The notes under the pieces are model-generated. The model was not told the origin of the DNA. It saw only the letters and a program-made list of their open reading frames with translations, and did no database searches. The translations under genes were made by a program, and so were the position numbers. Below are positions 44,613 through 55,742 of a DNA stretch of 64,000 bases, in pieces. Source of the DNA: Cotesia glomerata (lineage: Eukaryota > Arthropoda > Insecta > Hymenoptera > Braconidae). The stretch is from NCBI RefSeq assembly GCF_020080835.1, contig NC_058162.1, positions 19,003,203-19,067,202 of the forward strand, written 5' to 3'. Position 1 is the first letter of the stretch. Every line of letters starts with the position of its first letter.

Positions 44613-44969
44613 TGCGCATATTTCACATTTCTTGCATAATACAATACGAATACTGAGTTTGAGTCGAGTTGAGACTTCACGAGCAAGTTCTCAAACTATT
44701 CATGTGCAGTGTTATTTTGAGCCCTTTCTGAGTTCTGACACAATACGCTCATTATGATGCTGCGCATATTTCACATTCCTTGCATAATACAATGCGAATA
44801 CTGAGTCTGAGTCAAGTTGAGACTTCACGAGCAAGTTCTCAAACTATTCATGTGCAGTGTTATTTTGAGCCCTTTCTGAGTTCGGACACAATACGTTCAT
44901 TATGATGCTGCGCATATTTCACATTCCTTGCATAATACAATACGAATACTGAGTTTGAGTCAAGTTGAG
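44613..44969. repeat. 148-bp satellite, 2.4 copies, split by an insertion
   Basis: TGCGCATATTTCACATT begins units at 44613, 44761 and 44909 (period exactly 148). The third unit breaks off at 44969 and resumes at 46398 (ACTTGACGAGCAAGTTC), finishing near 46462. Confidence 0.9.
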
Positions 44970-46397
44970 TGTTATGTAAGAATTATTAATTTAGAGAAAT
45001 TAATTGATTTTACATTTAAATTATTTATTGTGTTTAAGTATTCGGTCCTAGCATGTTAGGCTAATAGACCGGGAACTTCCGAGTTTCTATTTATTGAGAA
45101 TGATAGGTTTGTTGAATAAATTGGACGTTGAATAATTTTAATACATATATTGTTTAAATCAAAAATTAATATCATTAGTTAAATTACAATAATTACAATT
45201 ATTACACAGTGATTCAAAGTTAACTTTTTTTTTCATATAACGATTTTACGATATTATTAAATTCACAAATATTAGTTATTTAAAATGTACCTGATAAAAA
45301 TGATGAACTTTGTTGATTTGACTTAATCTTTAGATTTGATTCACTTCATAATTATACTTTTAATTTTACAATCTTTTATTTGTTATTCGGTAAATTTAAC
45401 ACGTGGTCTATTCAGACTTATTAAAACTTTAGGTGATGTTAACACTAGGACGTCAGGACAACGAGAGAGATTTTCTTGTGAAACTTGTAAGGTGTCGAAT
45501 TTTAGGGCGTTACTAATTGCCACTCATTGGGGGAACCAAATGTCCAATTATTTGTCTATTTTCTTGGGCCCTTACCCTCTCTCTTAAGTTGTTCAAAAAT
45601 ATCGCATGAGTCCCCTCTACTTGGGTCAGAGTGCAATATAGTTTTCTTACTTACTCTTATGTTCTATTAAACATCTATGTGTTTGTGTATACGTAAGCGC
45701 ATTTACGTATAGACAAAGACAAAGGCAAAGATAAAGTACATTTGTACTGTTTAACAATAATTTATTTATTTAAATCGAATAAACAGATATGTACTTGATT
45801 CTAGCATCTCTTACGTTTTTTGAATTTAATTATTTATTTGTAGAAATACTTCTGTTTTAGCATTTTATAAATTTGTTGCATTATTTTAGAATTTCATTAT
45901 TTAATATTTGTTTATTTTAAATTGTTTAACTTTCAAGTTCTATTTTTTTTATCTGTTTCATATTCGTAAAGTTCATTTCTCATTTAATATTTAATTTTGA
46001 TTATCTAAAAATTATTTAAAACTTGCAAATTAAAATTCATTTAGACATTTGTCTCAACACTCAAAATTCTGTACTTTAAAAAAGTTACTCTAAAATCTTT
46101 TGGTTTAAAATAAATCTTTTTATCTAATATTCTTTGTCATTACTTAAGTATTTTTTTATTTTAAGTATAAGTGAGTTTGCTTACGTATAACAAAACTCCC
46201 ATTTATCTATTTAATCTCTTAAATGTACCTGGGCCCAAACTAATTACGGGAAATTCCCTGGGCCTCTTACAGGAGTCGAACGAGACACTTAATGATCACA
46301 CTCGAATTATATTTTACAATCGTTAAAAAATGCAATAAAATCATACTCGAATTTTTTATAATTAATAAATATGTAAAGAAAAATTCTTTACATAACA
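44970..46397. mobile_element. Probable solo LTR with 4-bp target duplication
   Basis: The insert begins TGTTATGTAAGAATT and ends AATTCTTTACATAACA, so it is bounded by TG...CA with a 10-bp terminal inversion. TGAG flanks it at 44966-44969 and 46398-46401. Removing it with one TGAG restores the 148-bp satellite unit exactly. It is 1428 bp long and non-coding, with several AATAAA strings (for example near 45778). A short-TIR DNA transposon is the alternative. Confidence 0.6.
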
Positions 46398-46739
46398 TGA
46401 GACTTGACGAGCAAGTTCTCAAACTATTCATGTGCAGTGTTATTTTGAGCCCTTCTTGAGTTGCATCCCATTACATACATAAAATTCACACAATTATTGA
46501 GATTAAAATATTACATAATCTACACAAAGCAATTATTCAAACCGAGTTCTTTTCACTCTTTTACTCCACATAAATTTCATCCAATCAATGCACACCTTTG
46601 AAATCAGAATCTCAAATTCAAATCATCACTCGATCATACAGTCCACTATCTCTCCACAATCTATCCACTGTCAATCTCTCGCAATCTTCATTCAAACTCA
46701 CAACAAGCTACGTTGTTCACTTCGATTTACAGATCATAT

Positions 46740-46865
46740 TTGAAACGAACGAACGAACGAACGAGCGAACGAGCGAACGAGCGAACGAGCGAACTAGCGA
46801 ACGAGCGGACGAGCAAACGAGTAGACGAGCAAACGAGCGGACGAGCAAACGAGTGTACGAGTAAA
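46740..46865. repeat. (GAAC/GAGC) tetranucleotide-octanucleotide minisatellite
   Basis: GAACGAACGAAC grades into GAACGAGC units and then GCAAACGAGCGGACGA variants. Open frames through it are only repeats. Confidence 0.85.
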
Positions 46866-47109
46866 CAATTACTCGAAACCGAGTCCACGAGTTCCTCCCG
46901 AACTCCTTTTCACCTCCCAAAGCCAGCTTCGCACGGTTGGAAGTCAACCTCCCTCCAGCGGTCATCTTCAGACAACCACCAAAAATAACTCCACGACAGT
47001 TTAACTTCCTCATAATCTTGCTGGGACCAGATTCATTAATATCAAATACATAATATTATTGTTATTAAAATTGTATTAAAAACCATACACTTCGAAATAT
47101 AAAATCAAA

Positions 47110-47640
47110 CACCTTATTGGAGGTGATTCGTTGTAAAATCCGTTCTTAGATCATTTCTATATCACATATAGAAGACTCCTATCAAATTTGAAGTCTATAG
47201 AAGCTATAGCTTTGAAATTAAAAATTTTAATTGTAAATACCCACCCCCGCAAACCCCTGTGGGGTGAGCTATCGTAAAATTCGTTCCTATATTATTTCTA
47301 CAACTCTTACAGAAAATTCCAACCAAATTTGGAGTCTGTAGGAGCTATAGGTTGAAAATAAAAAATTTTCATTGTTAATACCCACCCCCGCAACCCTCTG
47401 TGGGGTGTAATATCGTAAAGTTCGTTCATAGATTATTTCTAGATTTCTTACAGAAGATTCTTACTAAATTTGGAGTCGATAGGAGCTATAGTTTAAAAAT
47501 GGGAATTTTTTATTCTTAACGCCCCCGCAACCTCTTTTGTGGGTGGAATTTCGTTAAATCCGTTTTTAGCTGACTTCTACTCGGTAAAAAGAATATTCCT
47601 ACCAAATTTCAAGTCTCTAGGTCTTATGGTTCCAGAAATA
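47110..47640. repeat. Diverged 120-bp tandem units
   Basis: Four units with CCCCCGCAACCCCTGTGGGGT, TTCGTTCATAGATTATTTCTA and CCAAATTTGGAGTCTGTAGG. They are related to 43140-43720 and to 48040-48190. Confidence 0.6.
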
Positions 47641-47689
47641 TCGTGATGAGTGACTATATACGTGGAAATCTCATATATATATAGATGTG

Positions 47690-47875
47690 GATGAGTGCAT
47701 GGATGGATGCGTAGGAGTGCATGGATGGATGCGTGAGAGTGCGTGGGTGGATGCGTGGGTGTATGCGTAGGAGTGCATGGATGGATGCGTGAGAGTGCGT
47801 GGGTGGATGTGTGGGAGTGCATGGGTAGAAGCGTGGGAGTGGGGGGTGGATGCGTGTGATGATGTGGATGGAGAA
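47690..47875. repeat. GGATGCGTGRGAGTGC minisatellite
   Basis: Tandem 14-16 bp words (ATGGATGGATGCGT, GAGTGCGTGGGTGGATGCGT) lie within a higher-order period of about 75 bp. The reverse frame yields only His/Pro/Thr repeats. Confidence 0.8.
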
Positions 47876-48195
47876 GCATTGAAAGCGTAGAGTTGATGTT
47901 ATACATTTTTCCGATTTCTTTATAAGCTAGAAAAAAAAAAAGAATGCCGAAAAAACGATCGTCTTTTGTTTTATTGACGGAAACAAAAAACAAATGACTA
48001 CACACATAAATTAATAAAAAAAATGGGAATTTTCTATTGTTAACTCCCCCGCAAGACCCCTTGTGGGTGGAATTTCGTAAAATCCGTTCTTAGCTGACCT
48101 CTACTCGGCAAAAGGAATATTCCTACCAAATTTCAAGTCAATCGACCTAATAGTTTCTGAGATTTCGTGATGAGTGAGTTCAAAAATGGGATCTC

Positions 48196-48209
48196 CTATA
48201 TATATATAG

Positions 48210-48281
<72 letters not shown>
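48196..48281. repeat. (TA)n microsatellite
   Basis: About 86 bp of nearly pure TA, interrupted once by GATAAA, at the right edge of the sequence that appears inserted into the hAT-like element. Confidence 0.9.
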
Positions 48282-48284
<3 letters not shown>

Positions 48285-49122
48285 TTAGTTTTTATATTTG
48301 TAAATTCTACTTTTTCCTTGAAAAATAACATTAATTATCGCAAATTTGTAACAAACATAATAATTTATATTCTTTTTAAATATTATATCGACAAAACACA
48401 TTGGCGATCATCATGTAAACTCTTTATATTTAATTTTTTTATATATAGGTGTTGAAAAAAGACGTCAAATATAAGAAAAGTTTACTGTATGTCTGTAGTA
48501 AATAAGAGGATCTTCCAGGTAGAAAATTTCGAGCCAAAAAAAACGTTTCGATAGTACACACATCTAACTCTCTAGCTTGTAGACACATACACAAGCGAGA
48601 GTATAAATGAACTTATTGATTTCTTAAAAGGAATCATTCAAATCTAAAATGTAAAAATATGTAGCTATGATAAGTGATACAGATAAGTAACTATTAGAAG
48701 AGAACAAGTTGAAGTAAAAATATGAAAAAATCATACTCAGCTAAGGATGCCATGATGTTTTGTATTGACAAACTACGATATAGAATATAAATATTAATAC
48801 GCATACTTCAAAAATTAGAGTTTCAACTTGAGTTTTTTTTTTTTTAAAGTTACAAAAAACTTTTTCACAAATGGTCACCAGATTTTATAGTTTGTAAAAT
48901 TTATTGTTCTCTATATGGATCTTTTCTAATTTTTCTAATAAAAACTTCATAAAAAAAATTTTACGAGACCAAGAACGATACTCTTGGGTTGCGCTATATG
49001 TGGTCTCGGTATCGCCGATAATATTTTCAAAAACGTCTCGGCTCGTCTCGTCTCGCTTTTCCGAGACGAGAACGAGACGAGACGAGAAAAATTTCGCTCT
49101 CGTGTGAAGCCCTATTCAGAAT

Positions 49123-49687
49123 TATTTAAACGTAATGATAAACATCATTTTGCACTTTTTGTAATTACCAAAAAAAGTTTTTTCTTCAAAGAAAAAATTT
49201 TTATCACATCTGACTATGCAAGTCTGATCAGATCTAATCATATATAGACTGTTTATAATTGTTCAGACATAAACAGGCATGGACAGGTATGATCAGACCT
49301 GAGCGTATTTAACATTTTACACGGAAAAAAGACTCTGTCAAAATTACAGAAAAAACTGTCAAATTTACAGATTTACTGCTGTCAACCCAAAAATGTCAAT
49401 TTTACAAAGTTAAAAATGTTATTTTCACATTGTAAAAACTGTCAATCTAAAACATTAAATAAATGTGAAATTCACTTAAAAAAAAAAAAAGTGAAATTTA
49501 TGTTAAAACAATAATTGAACTTGTGATTTATGAGTAAGAATTTCACATTTCGTGAAATGTAAACAATAAACAAAAAAATATTCTAAAAATTGAAGTTTTA
49601 ACTGAAAAAATTACGTCACATAAAATAATTGTTTAAATCTGCAAACCATAGAAAATACAAATCATTAAGATACATATAATTATAATA
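49123..49687. other. Gene-less stretch with small repeat fragments
   Basis: Segment 49210-49320 carries TGATCAGACCTGAGCG words (fragment of the 21.4 kb foldback family). Segment 49320-49470 consists of ACTGTCAAATTTACA and AATGTCAATTTTAC words. No gene. Confidence 0.5.
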
Positions 49688-50071
49688 ATGAATCTGAATT
49701 TTTTTATTGGCTGTCCAGTCTATTGCACGAATTTATTTTAGATAATTATTTATCTAATAATTTATAATATCGTTCGCCTGTATTCCCTACAGGCATAAAC
49801 GATTTTAAAATTCGTATATAAATTTGTCATTAAAGGTAAATTTGACTAAAAAAATAATTCGGACGGCCCAGACCAGGAATTGAACCTGGATCTTTTGGTA
49901 TCGCGCCAACTGCTCTTCCCTTAAGCTATCCGAGACACTGTCCAGAATTACCATACTGTCACCACTTAATGACGAACTACGAACTTTAATTCTTTTTACT
50001 TGACTCCTGTCAATACATCTTCAACGCCATCGATATTTTTATACAATATATTTTCTATAGACTGGTTAATA
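49688..50071 (-). repeat. Repeat T with tRNA-like segment (copy 1)
   Basis: On the minus strand: GTATTAACCAGTCTATAG, then ATCGATGGCGTTGAAGATG, a tRNA-like stretch at 49864-49936 and ATTCGTGCAATAGACTGGAC. The tRNA-like part has GTTGG-CGCGATA-CCAAA and a CCAGG-TTCAATT-CCTGG T arm. It resembles the SINE head at 31.5 kb. The element abuts a LINE at 50072. Confidence 0.7.
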
Positions 50072-50381
50072 CCTGGTCACTGGTTGGTGTGGATCCTTAC
50101 CACCCGGTTCTCAATGTTACTATTAAATATCATAAAGCAGTGAAAACTGCTTGCTCTTCTCCTGTTCATCATGAGTTAAACTTTAAATCCATTGATAGTG
50201 ATAAGTTAGTAGTAGAGCTACTCGCTGTTGATTGGGATTCTGTCCTCCAACCGAGCAACCCAAACACAAACTGTAATTCTTTATACAATGTATTAAACTC
50301 TATCTTTAAGTCATCTGTACTAGTCAAAAAGAAAATTAGTGCAAGTAAAAGGCAATTTCCACCTTGGTATAGTCATAGTAT

Positions 50382-50386
<5 letters not shown>
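50072..50386 (+). pseudogene. LINE fragment (outer element, upstream part)
   Basis: The frame encodes the end of the endonuclease (DPYHPVLNVTI) and the linker up to FPPWYSHS. It stops inside an Ile codon at 50384-50386, where the opposite-strand LINE is inserted. The same reading frame continues at 53666. Its 5' part (most of the endonuclease) is missing at the junction with repeat T. Confidence 0.85.
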
Positions 50387-50412
<26 letters not shown>

Positions 50413-50595
50413 CATTTAGGCCCAACAGCAATTGCCATTAACAGGGCCACTAATAATAATTTTAATTACATCGAGTTTTACACAAGAGAGACACATAAAT
50501 AGTTAACACAGATAAATATTGTTAAATTAACATAATATATTCATTAAAATTAAAATGTAATCTGATTTATTAATTCCTGTGCTGTTATTTAAAAT

Positions 50596-53500
50596 TCATT
50601 TTGAGTTTTTATTGGTAGTTAATATTTGAGTAGATCCTAGTAAGTCGCAATCATGGACGCAATTGTTTACAATTATATTACATAGGTTTAACATCCTATA
50701 AACAGGGGAAGTTTGAGCCAGAACTGACTTGACTGTGGGTAAATAAAATAAATCTGTTGTTCTTAAATTACACGACGGTATTAATATTGGTACCTGCTGC
50801 AATAATCTAGGACAGTCTACTAAACCTGTAAGCAACTTTTTTACAAATAATATAGATGAGCAAGCTCTCCTCTCCTCCAGGGTCAACACACCAGCATCAT
50901 TGCATAACTGTATATAGTTGGTACCCAACGCAGGGTACATACCAGTAATTTTAAAAGATAAGTATTTCAGAAATTTTCTTTGGACTTTCTCAATCTCAAG
51001 TATGTGTTTTTTATACGTTGGGGACCATACTATGGAAGCGTATTCCAATTTAGGACGTACAAGGGCGATGTACAATGTCTTTATAGCTTTAATACATTTA
51101 AAATTCTTTGTACATCTTATAACAAAACCGAGAGTTCTTAACACCGTATTAACGATATAATTAAAATGATCTTGAAATGTCAACCGACAGTCAAATAATA
51201 CACCAAGGTCCTTCCATATAGTGACTGCATTGAGCTTAATACCATTCAATTTGTATTCATACAAAATGGGTGATTTAGTTCTAGTAATTGTCATTACTTG
51301 ACACTTATCTTCATTAATCGACGGTTTGTTGTCACTACACCAGAGTGCTAGGACATCCAAATTTCTCTACAAGAATTGACAATCAGCTTCCGATTTAATT
51401 TGCATATAGAACTTACCATCATCTGCGAAGAGCTCAAAGAAGCATGAGATATTATCCGGTAATGGATTGATGAATATAAGGAATAGTAATGGTCCTAGAT
51501 TGGAGCCTTGTGGTACACCTGAGGTAGATACAAATTCCGAAGAATAGTATCCATTAAATAAGACCAAATTTTTCCTGCCTATAAGATAAGAAGATAACAA
51601 GCTCAGAAGTTGCTCCGGTATACCAATATCTTTAAGTCTCTTGATCAAGATATGTATATTTACTCTATCGAACGCTTTGGCGAAGTCAGTCGTTATCATG
51701 TCAACCTGTCCATTGTCTGATACAACGTCATTAACGTATTGCGTGAAAGATAGTAAGTTTGTGACTGTAGATCTTTGTTTAAAGAAACCATGTTGTGCGT
51801 CTGATATTTCCATTTTAAAAAAAGGTAAGAGTTTATCGTATATTGCCATTTCAAATGCTTTTGCAAATACCGAGATTATTGATATTGGACGGTAGTTAGT
51901 TACAAGAGCATTGTCACCTGACTTAAGAATTGGGCATACTTTACTCAGTTTCCATTTCTCTGGGAAGGTACCAAATCTTAGGCAGTTATTGAATATAATT
52001 TTAAGAGGTTTTGCAAAACACCTAGCACATGACCTAACTATTGAACACGGTATGCCATCGATTCCTGTTGACATCTTGTCCGGTAATTTTTTAAGGTAAC
52101 GTAAAATGTCATCTTCTGACAGGAATTCGATTTCGCCTAGAGTATCTAATTGGTTCATATTCCTATTCGTTATGTCAGAAGTGTTTCTATCGTTAGCTAG
52201 ATAAACATTACTAAAATGACTAGCAAAAGCAGAAGCAATGGTTTCATGGTTTGAACAGATTTTGTCATTGATTACGAAACATGCTGGGAACTGATTGTTA
52301 TTCTTTTTGTGTTTTATAAATTTCCAGAAACTTTTTGGATCTTCAGTCAGTCGGGACTCTATTTTTACCTGATACTCGTTGTAAGCTACTTTAATTCTTG
52401 TTTTTAGCGAAGCTCTAAGACCATTGTATTGTTCACGGAGATAAATATTATGATTTTTGCGATATTTTATCCTGATTTTTTCCTTGAGTTTACAATCATA
52501 TATAATATCACTCGTGAACCACGGTGGATAAGGGGTACTACGATGGGAATGACCATTGCACACAGGAATAGCTCTGCACATTGCGACATCAAGTAATTCA
52601 TAGAATTTGTCACACATAGAGTTACATGAGACTTCCATGTCCAGATTTGACCAGTCTAGTTGATCAAGCTCCCACATGAGCGAAGCCTTCTCCAGATGAT
52701 GAAAGTTAAATTTACATACAGGTTTCTTACTGGTTTCTTTTGTACGCGTAGACAATACTTGCATAGAAATTAATAAAGCAGGATGATAAGGGTCGATCTT
52801 AATAATTGGATCAGTACAAAGCTCAACAAAGCAGTCGTCAGATGCAAAGACCAAATCAAGTAAACGATTGCTGCAATTGAGAATGTTGTTGTGTTGCTTG
52901 AGATTGAGATAGGATGCAAAAGATACTAAAAAGTCAGATTTGTTAGACAATGATCCGGAGCTGATGTGTTGATAGAAGAGAGGAGAGTTGAAGTCACCTA
53001 GTATAATCAATGACACAGCATCCATGCACGAGTGAGACGACAGGATCTCCAGGAAGTCTGAGTAAGTTTGAGGGTCCAAGTCAGGCGGTACATATATTGC
53101 AATTAATGTTGTAGTAATATGTGAGTTAATTAAAACACCCACAATTTCAATCTGGTTAAACTGGAGCAAAATATCTACAAAATCTATTGACTGAGCTTTG
53201 AGTGTAACCTCACATGCTATCAGGACTCCGCCTCCAGACCTCCTGAAGTCCGGTCGCCTGTCACACCTAAAAACAGAAAATAAGTTAATATCGAATACTT
53301 CAGATGAAAAGACTATAGGACTGAGCCACGTTTCAGAAAAATAGTATATTACACACCTAGGGAAGTAAAGTAAGAAATGTCTCAGATCACATGTAATTGT
53401 TGGCCGAGGCGAAGCCGAGGTCAACAAACATGTGATCTGAGGCTTTCTTATTTACTTCCCGAGGAGTGTATACTATTTTTTTGTCCGACGAAGGCGGAAA

Positions 53501-53649
53501 GCGGCAACTTAGTTTAGCGCAGCGGGACGAAAGTTGCCACTTTCCGCCCGAAGGGCAAAAAACAAAAATATTATACTCTATAAATGCTGTATTACAGTAT
53601 ATCGTGTTGAGTTTTGATTTTAAGCCTCGAACATTTTGATAGTACAATA
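50596..53649 (-). pseudogene. Inner LINE ORF2, endonuclease and reverse transcriptase, with one stop and an insertion
   Basis: From about 53649 the frame reads YYQNVRGLKSKLNT, the start of the endonuclease. It is broken by a foldback insertion (about 53338-53565) after YNIFVF and resumes with SETWLSPIVF, RSGGGVLIACE, ILGDFNSP and DPYHPALL. The reverse transcriptase follows: KMSTGIDGIPCSIV, NYRPISIISVFAK, QHGFFKQRSTVTNLL, TTDFAKAFDRV, SGVPQGSNLGPLL and FADD. An in-frame TAG at 51367-51369 separates it from the thumb and C-terminal part (51360-50596), which is otherwise open. The stop probably arose from a CAG codon, as flanking residues read on in frame. Clade: CR1/Jockey group, very like the elements at 22.1 and 53.7 kb. 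Confidence 0.88.
53338..53565. mobile_element. Double-hairpin foldback insertion in the endonuclease domain
   Basis: Hairpin 1: arms at 53341-53394 and 53428-53476 (ATAGTATATTACACACC... and GGAGTGTATACTAT) around a loop that is itself palindromic (GCCGAGGCGAAGCCGAGG). Hairpin 2: GGCGGAAAGCGGCAACTT and AAGTTGCCACTTTCCGCC at about 53490-53550. T-runs border the insert on both sides. It is non-coding. Confidence 0.75.
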
Positions 53650-53665
53650 AAAACTGTTTAATTGT

Positions 53666-55579
53666 ATTAAGGCTGATCTAAGATTAAAAGAAACACTTAG
53701 ACGTAAATTTAAATCAACTGGTTCTCGGTTTCACTATCAGCAGTTTTCTCAGCTTAGATCTGCTCTAAAATCGCGTATTGCCAAGTCTCGAATTGACTAC
53801 ATTGAAGCAGCGGAAAAGAACTTTACCAAACAACCTTCAGCATTTTGGTCTTTTTTCAAGAAATTAAAGAATGATAAAAATTCTGCTCAATCATTCACAA
53901 TTGATGGACTAGTGACATCTGATGCTGAGAGAATTGCTGATGGCTTTGCCGATTATTTTTGCTCAGTATTTGTTCCGCCCTATGGGCATCCTGGGGATCA
54001 ATTACAGTTGCTGGAGGGATTGGGTTCCGTGGACCTACCTGATGCTGATGACATTTTGTCATCTATACTTATACTTCCAGACAAATGGTCTGCAGGTGTG
54101 GATGGAATTCCATGCTCTCTGGTTAGATCACATGCCTGTCTATTTGTTGAGCCACTAACACTTATTTTTACTGAATGTATAAAGCATGGTATGTATCCAG
54201 ACTGCTGAAAAATCTCAAAAATACTGCCTATCTTAAAGTCTGGGGATCCATCTTTAATTGTTAATTACAGACCTATCTCAATTTTGTGTGCCTTTTGCTT
54301 ATTTTCAAACTACTACAAAATATTTGCTTATTTTCAAACTACCTTATCTCCATCTCAGCATGGTTTTGTCCCATGCAGGTCAACTGTAACCAATCTCTTA
54401 TGCTTTACTAAATATGTACACAGTTCGTTTGCGGAGCATCTGCAGGTGGACACACTTTACACCGATTTCTCGAAGGCCTTCGATAAGGTCAACATATGTA
54501 AACTGGTCAAAGCATTGAATGACCTGAGTATTCCACTAGACCTGGTTGTGTTGTTATCCTCTTACTTAACAAATAGGCAGAATAAAGTAGTGTTCAAGGG
54601 CACGTATTCTAAAGTATTCAAGTCTACATCAGGTGTTCCACAGGGATCCAATCTTGGTCCACTTTTATTTATCATATTCATCAATAATGTCTAGTCTAAT
54701 CTAAGCAATAGTGATCTTAACTGTGAAATAGATTCCTTTGCTGACGATACAAAACTATATGTAACGATTAGGTCTAAGCAAGATTGTTCAAGGCTACAAA
54801 AATTTATAGATCGATTTGTTGATCTTTGTAATCAGTATGATCTCATTTTAAACCCCAATAAGTGTAAGATAATGTCTTATTATAGGAATAAATCGCCGAT
54901 AATATTTGATTATATAATTGACAACACTCGGGTCACTAGGGTGTCTACCCAATGTGACCTGGGTGTTGTATTTGATAATAAATTGAATTTTCAGCCACAC
55001 ATTAGCAAGGTTGTTACAGCGTCATGGAAAATGTTAGGCTTTGTAACCAGATCAAGTCGCAACCTAGTAACTGTTAAAGCTATTAAATCTATTTATTTTT
55101 CCCTGGTTAGGTCGCGTCTTGAATATGCCGCAGTTGTATGGTCTCCAATCTATGAGATATACAGTAACAAAATTGATAAAGTCCAACATAAATTTCTCAA
55201 GTTCATGTCCTGGAAAATGGATCGTGTTTATCCTAAACCAAGCATGGATAGGAAAGAGCTTTGTAGTAGATTCCATATGATTACATTAAAAGATCGTAGA
55301 CTCTGTGCATGCGCCATCTTCTTGACGCGGCTGATTCAGGGGAAGGTGGATTGTGAACGTCTGGCAGACTCTATCACTATTACTTTTAGAGCCCCGACCT
55401 GGAGGGATAGTACTCCCTTCCAGCTTCCACTCGCTGGCACCAACTTTGCTACATCTGCCCCCATATACCGATTAATAAGTGCCTTCAATACTTTTTACAA
55501 GATAGATAACAGTTTGGATGTTTATAAAATAAGTAGTTCTGAATGTTTTTCAAAACTTTGTATGTCAAACATTGTATAA
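53666..55579 (+). pseudogene. Outer LINE ORF2, reverse transcriptase part, two in-frame stops
   Basis: The same frame as 50072-50386 resumes with KADLRLKETLRRKFK at 53666 and stays in one frame to 55579. RT blocks: KWSAGVDGIPCSLV, VNYRPISIL, QHGFVPCRSTVTNLL, TDFSKAFDKVN, SGVPQGSNLGPLL and FADDTKLY. Stops are TGA at 54206-54208 (where Trp is expected) and TAG at 54692-54694. A 20-bp string TTTGCTTATTTTCAAACTAC is duplicated at about 54295 and 54325. The region after the catalytic motif is intact. An (AAAAT)n tail ends near 55740. Confidence 0.85.
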
Positions 55580-55742
55580 ACTGGAGCAAAATATTTACTT
55601 TTGATAGTTAATTATATAGTGACTTATCATAATAATAATTTTAAATTAAACACTTTGTATTAAATTGTATGTAACATGGAACCCGATTAATGGCTTTGCT
55701 GTAGGGTTCATTGAACTGATAAAAATAAAAATAAAATAAAAA

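Larger units (their letters stand above)
42246..49114. mobile_element. hAT-like element boundaries with nested insertions
   Basis: The ends are TAGGGCTTCACACGAGA (42246-42262) and its exact inverse ending at 49114. Both sides carry TTCAGAAT (42238-42245 and 49115-49122), an 8-bp target duplication, the hAT hallmark. Subterminal regions are full of GTCTCG/CGAGAC words on both sides (42275-42385 and 48965-49090). No transposase is visible. Much of the interior (about 42608-48281) seems to be later insertions and satellites, so the original was probably a short non-autonomous element. Confidence 0.75.
50387..53664 (-). mobile_element. Inner LINE (CR1/Jockey type) on the opposite strand
   Basis: The 3' tail is (TAAA)n, seen as (TTTA)n at 50387-50412. 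A 3' UTR leads to ORF2, whose first residues are at about 53649. It lacks ORF1 and a 5' UTR, so it is 5'-truncated. It sits within an Ile codon of the outer LINE. GTATT is present on both sides (50382-50386 and 53664-53668), a candidate short target duplication. Confidence 0.85.

Noticed and set aside
46598..47013. Arg/Glu/Thr-rich frames at 46.6-47.0 kb on both strands
   Set aside because: They are translations of the GAAC/GAGC minisatellite.
47577..48005. 142-codon minus-strand frame with His/Pro/Thr repeats
   Set aside because: It reads through the GGATGCGTG minisatellite; the flanks show no protein features.
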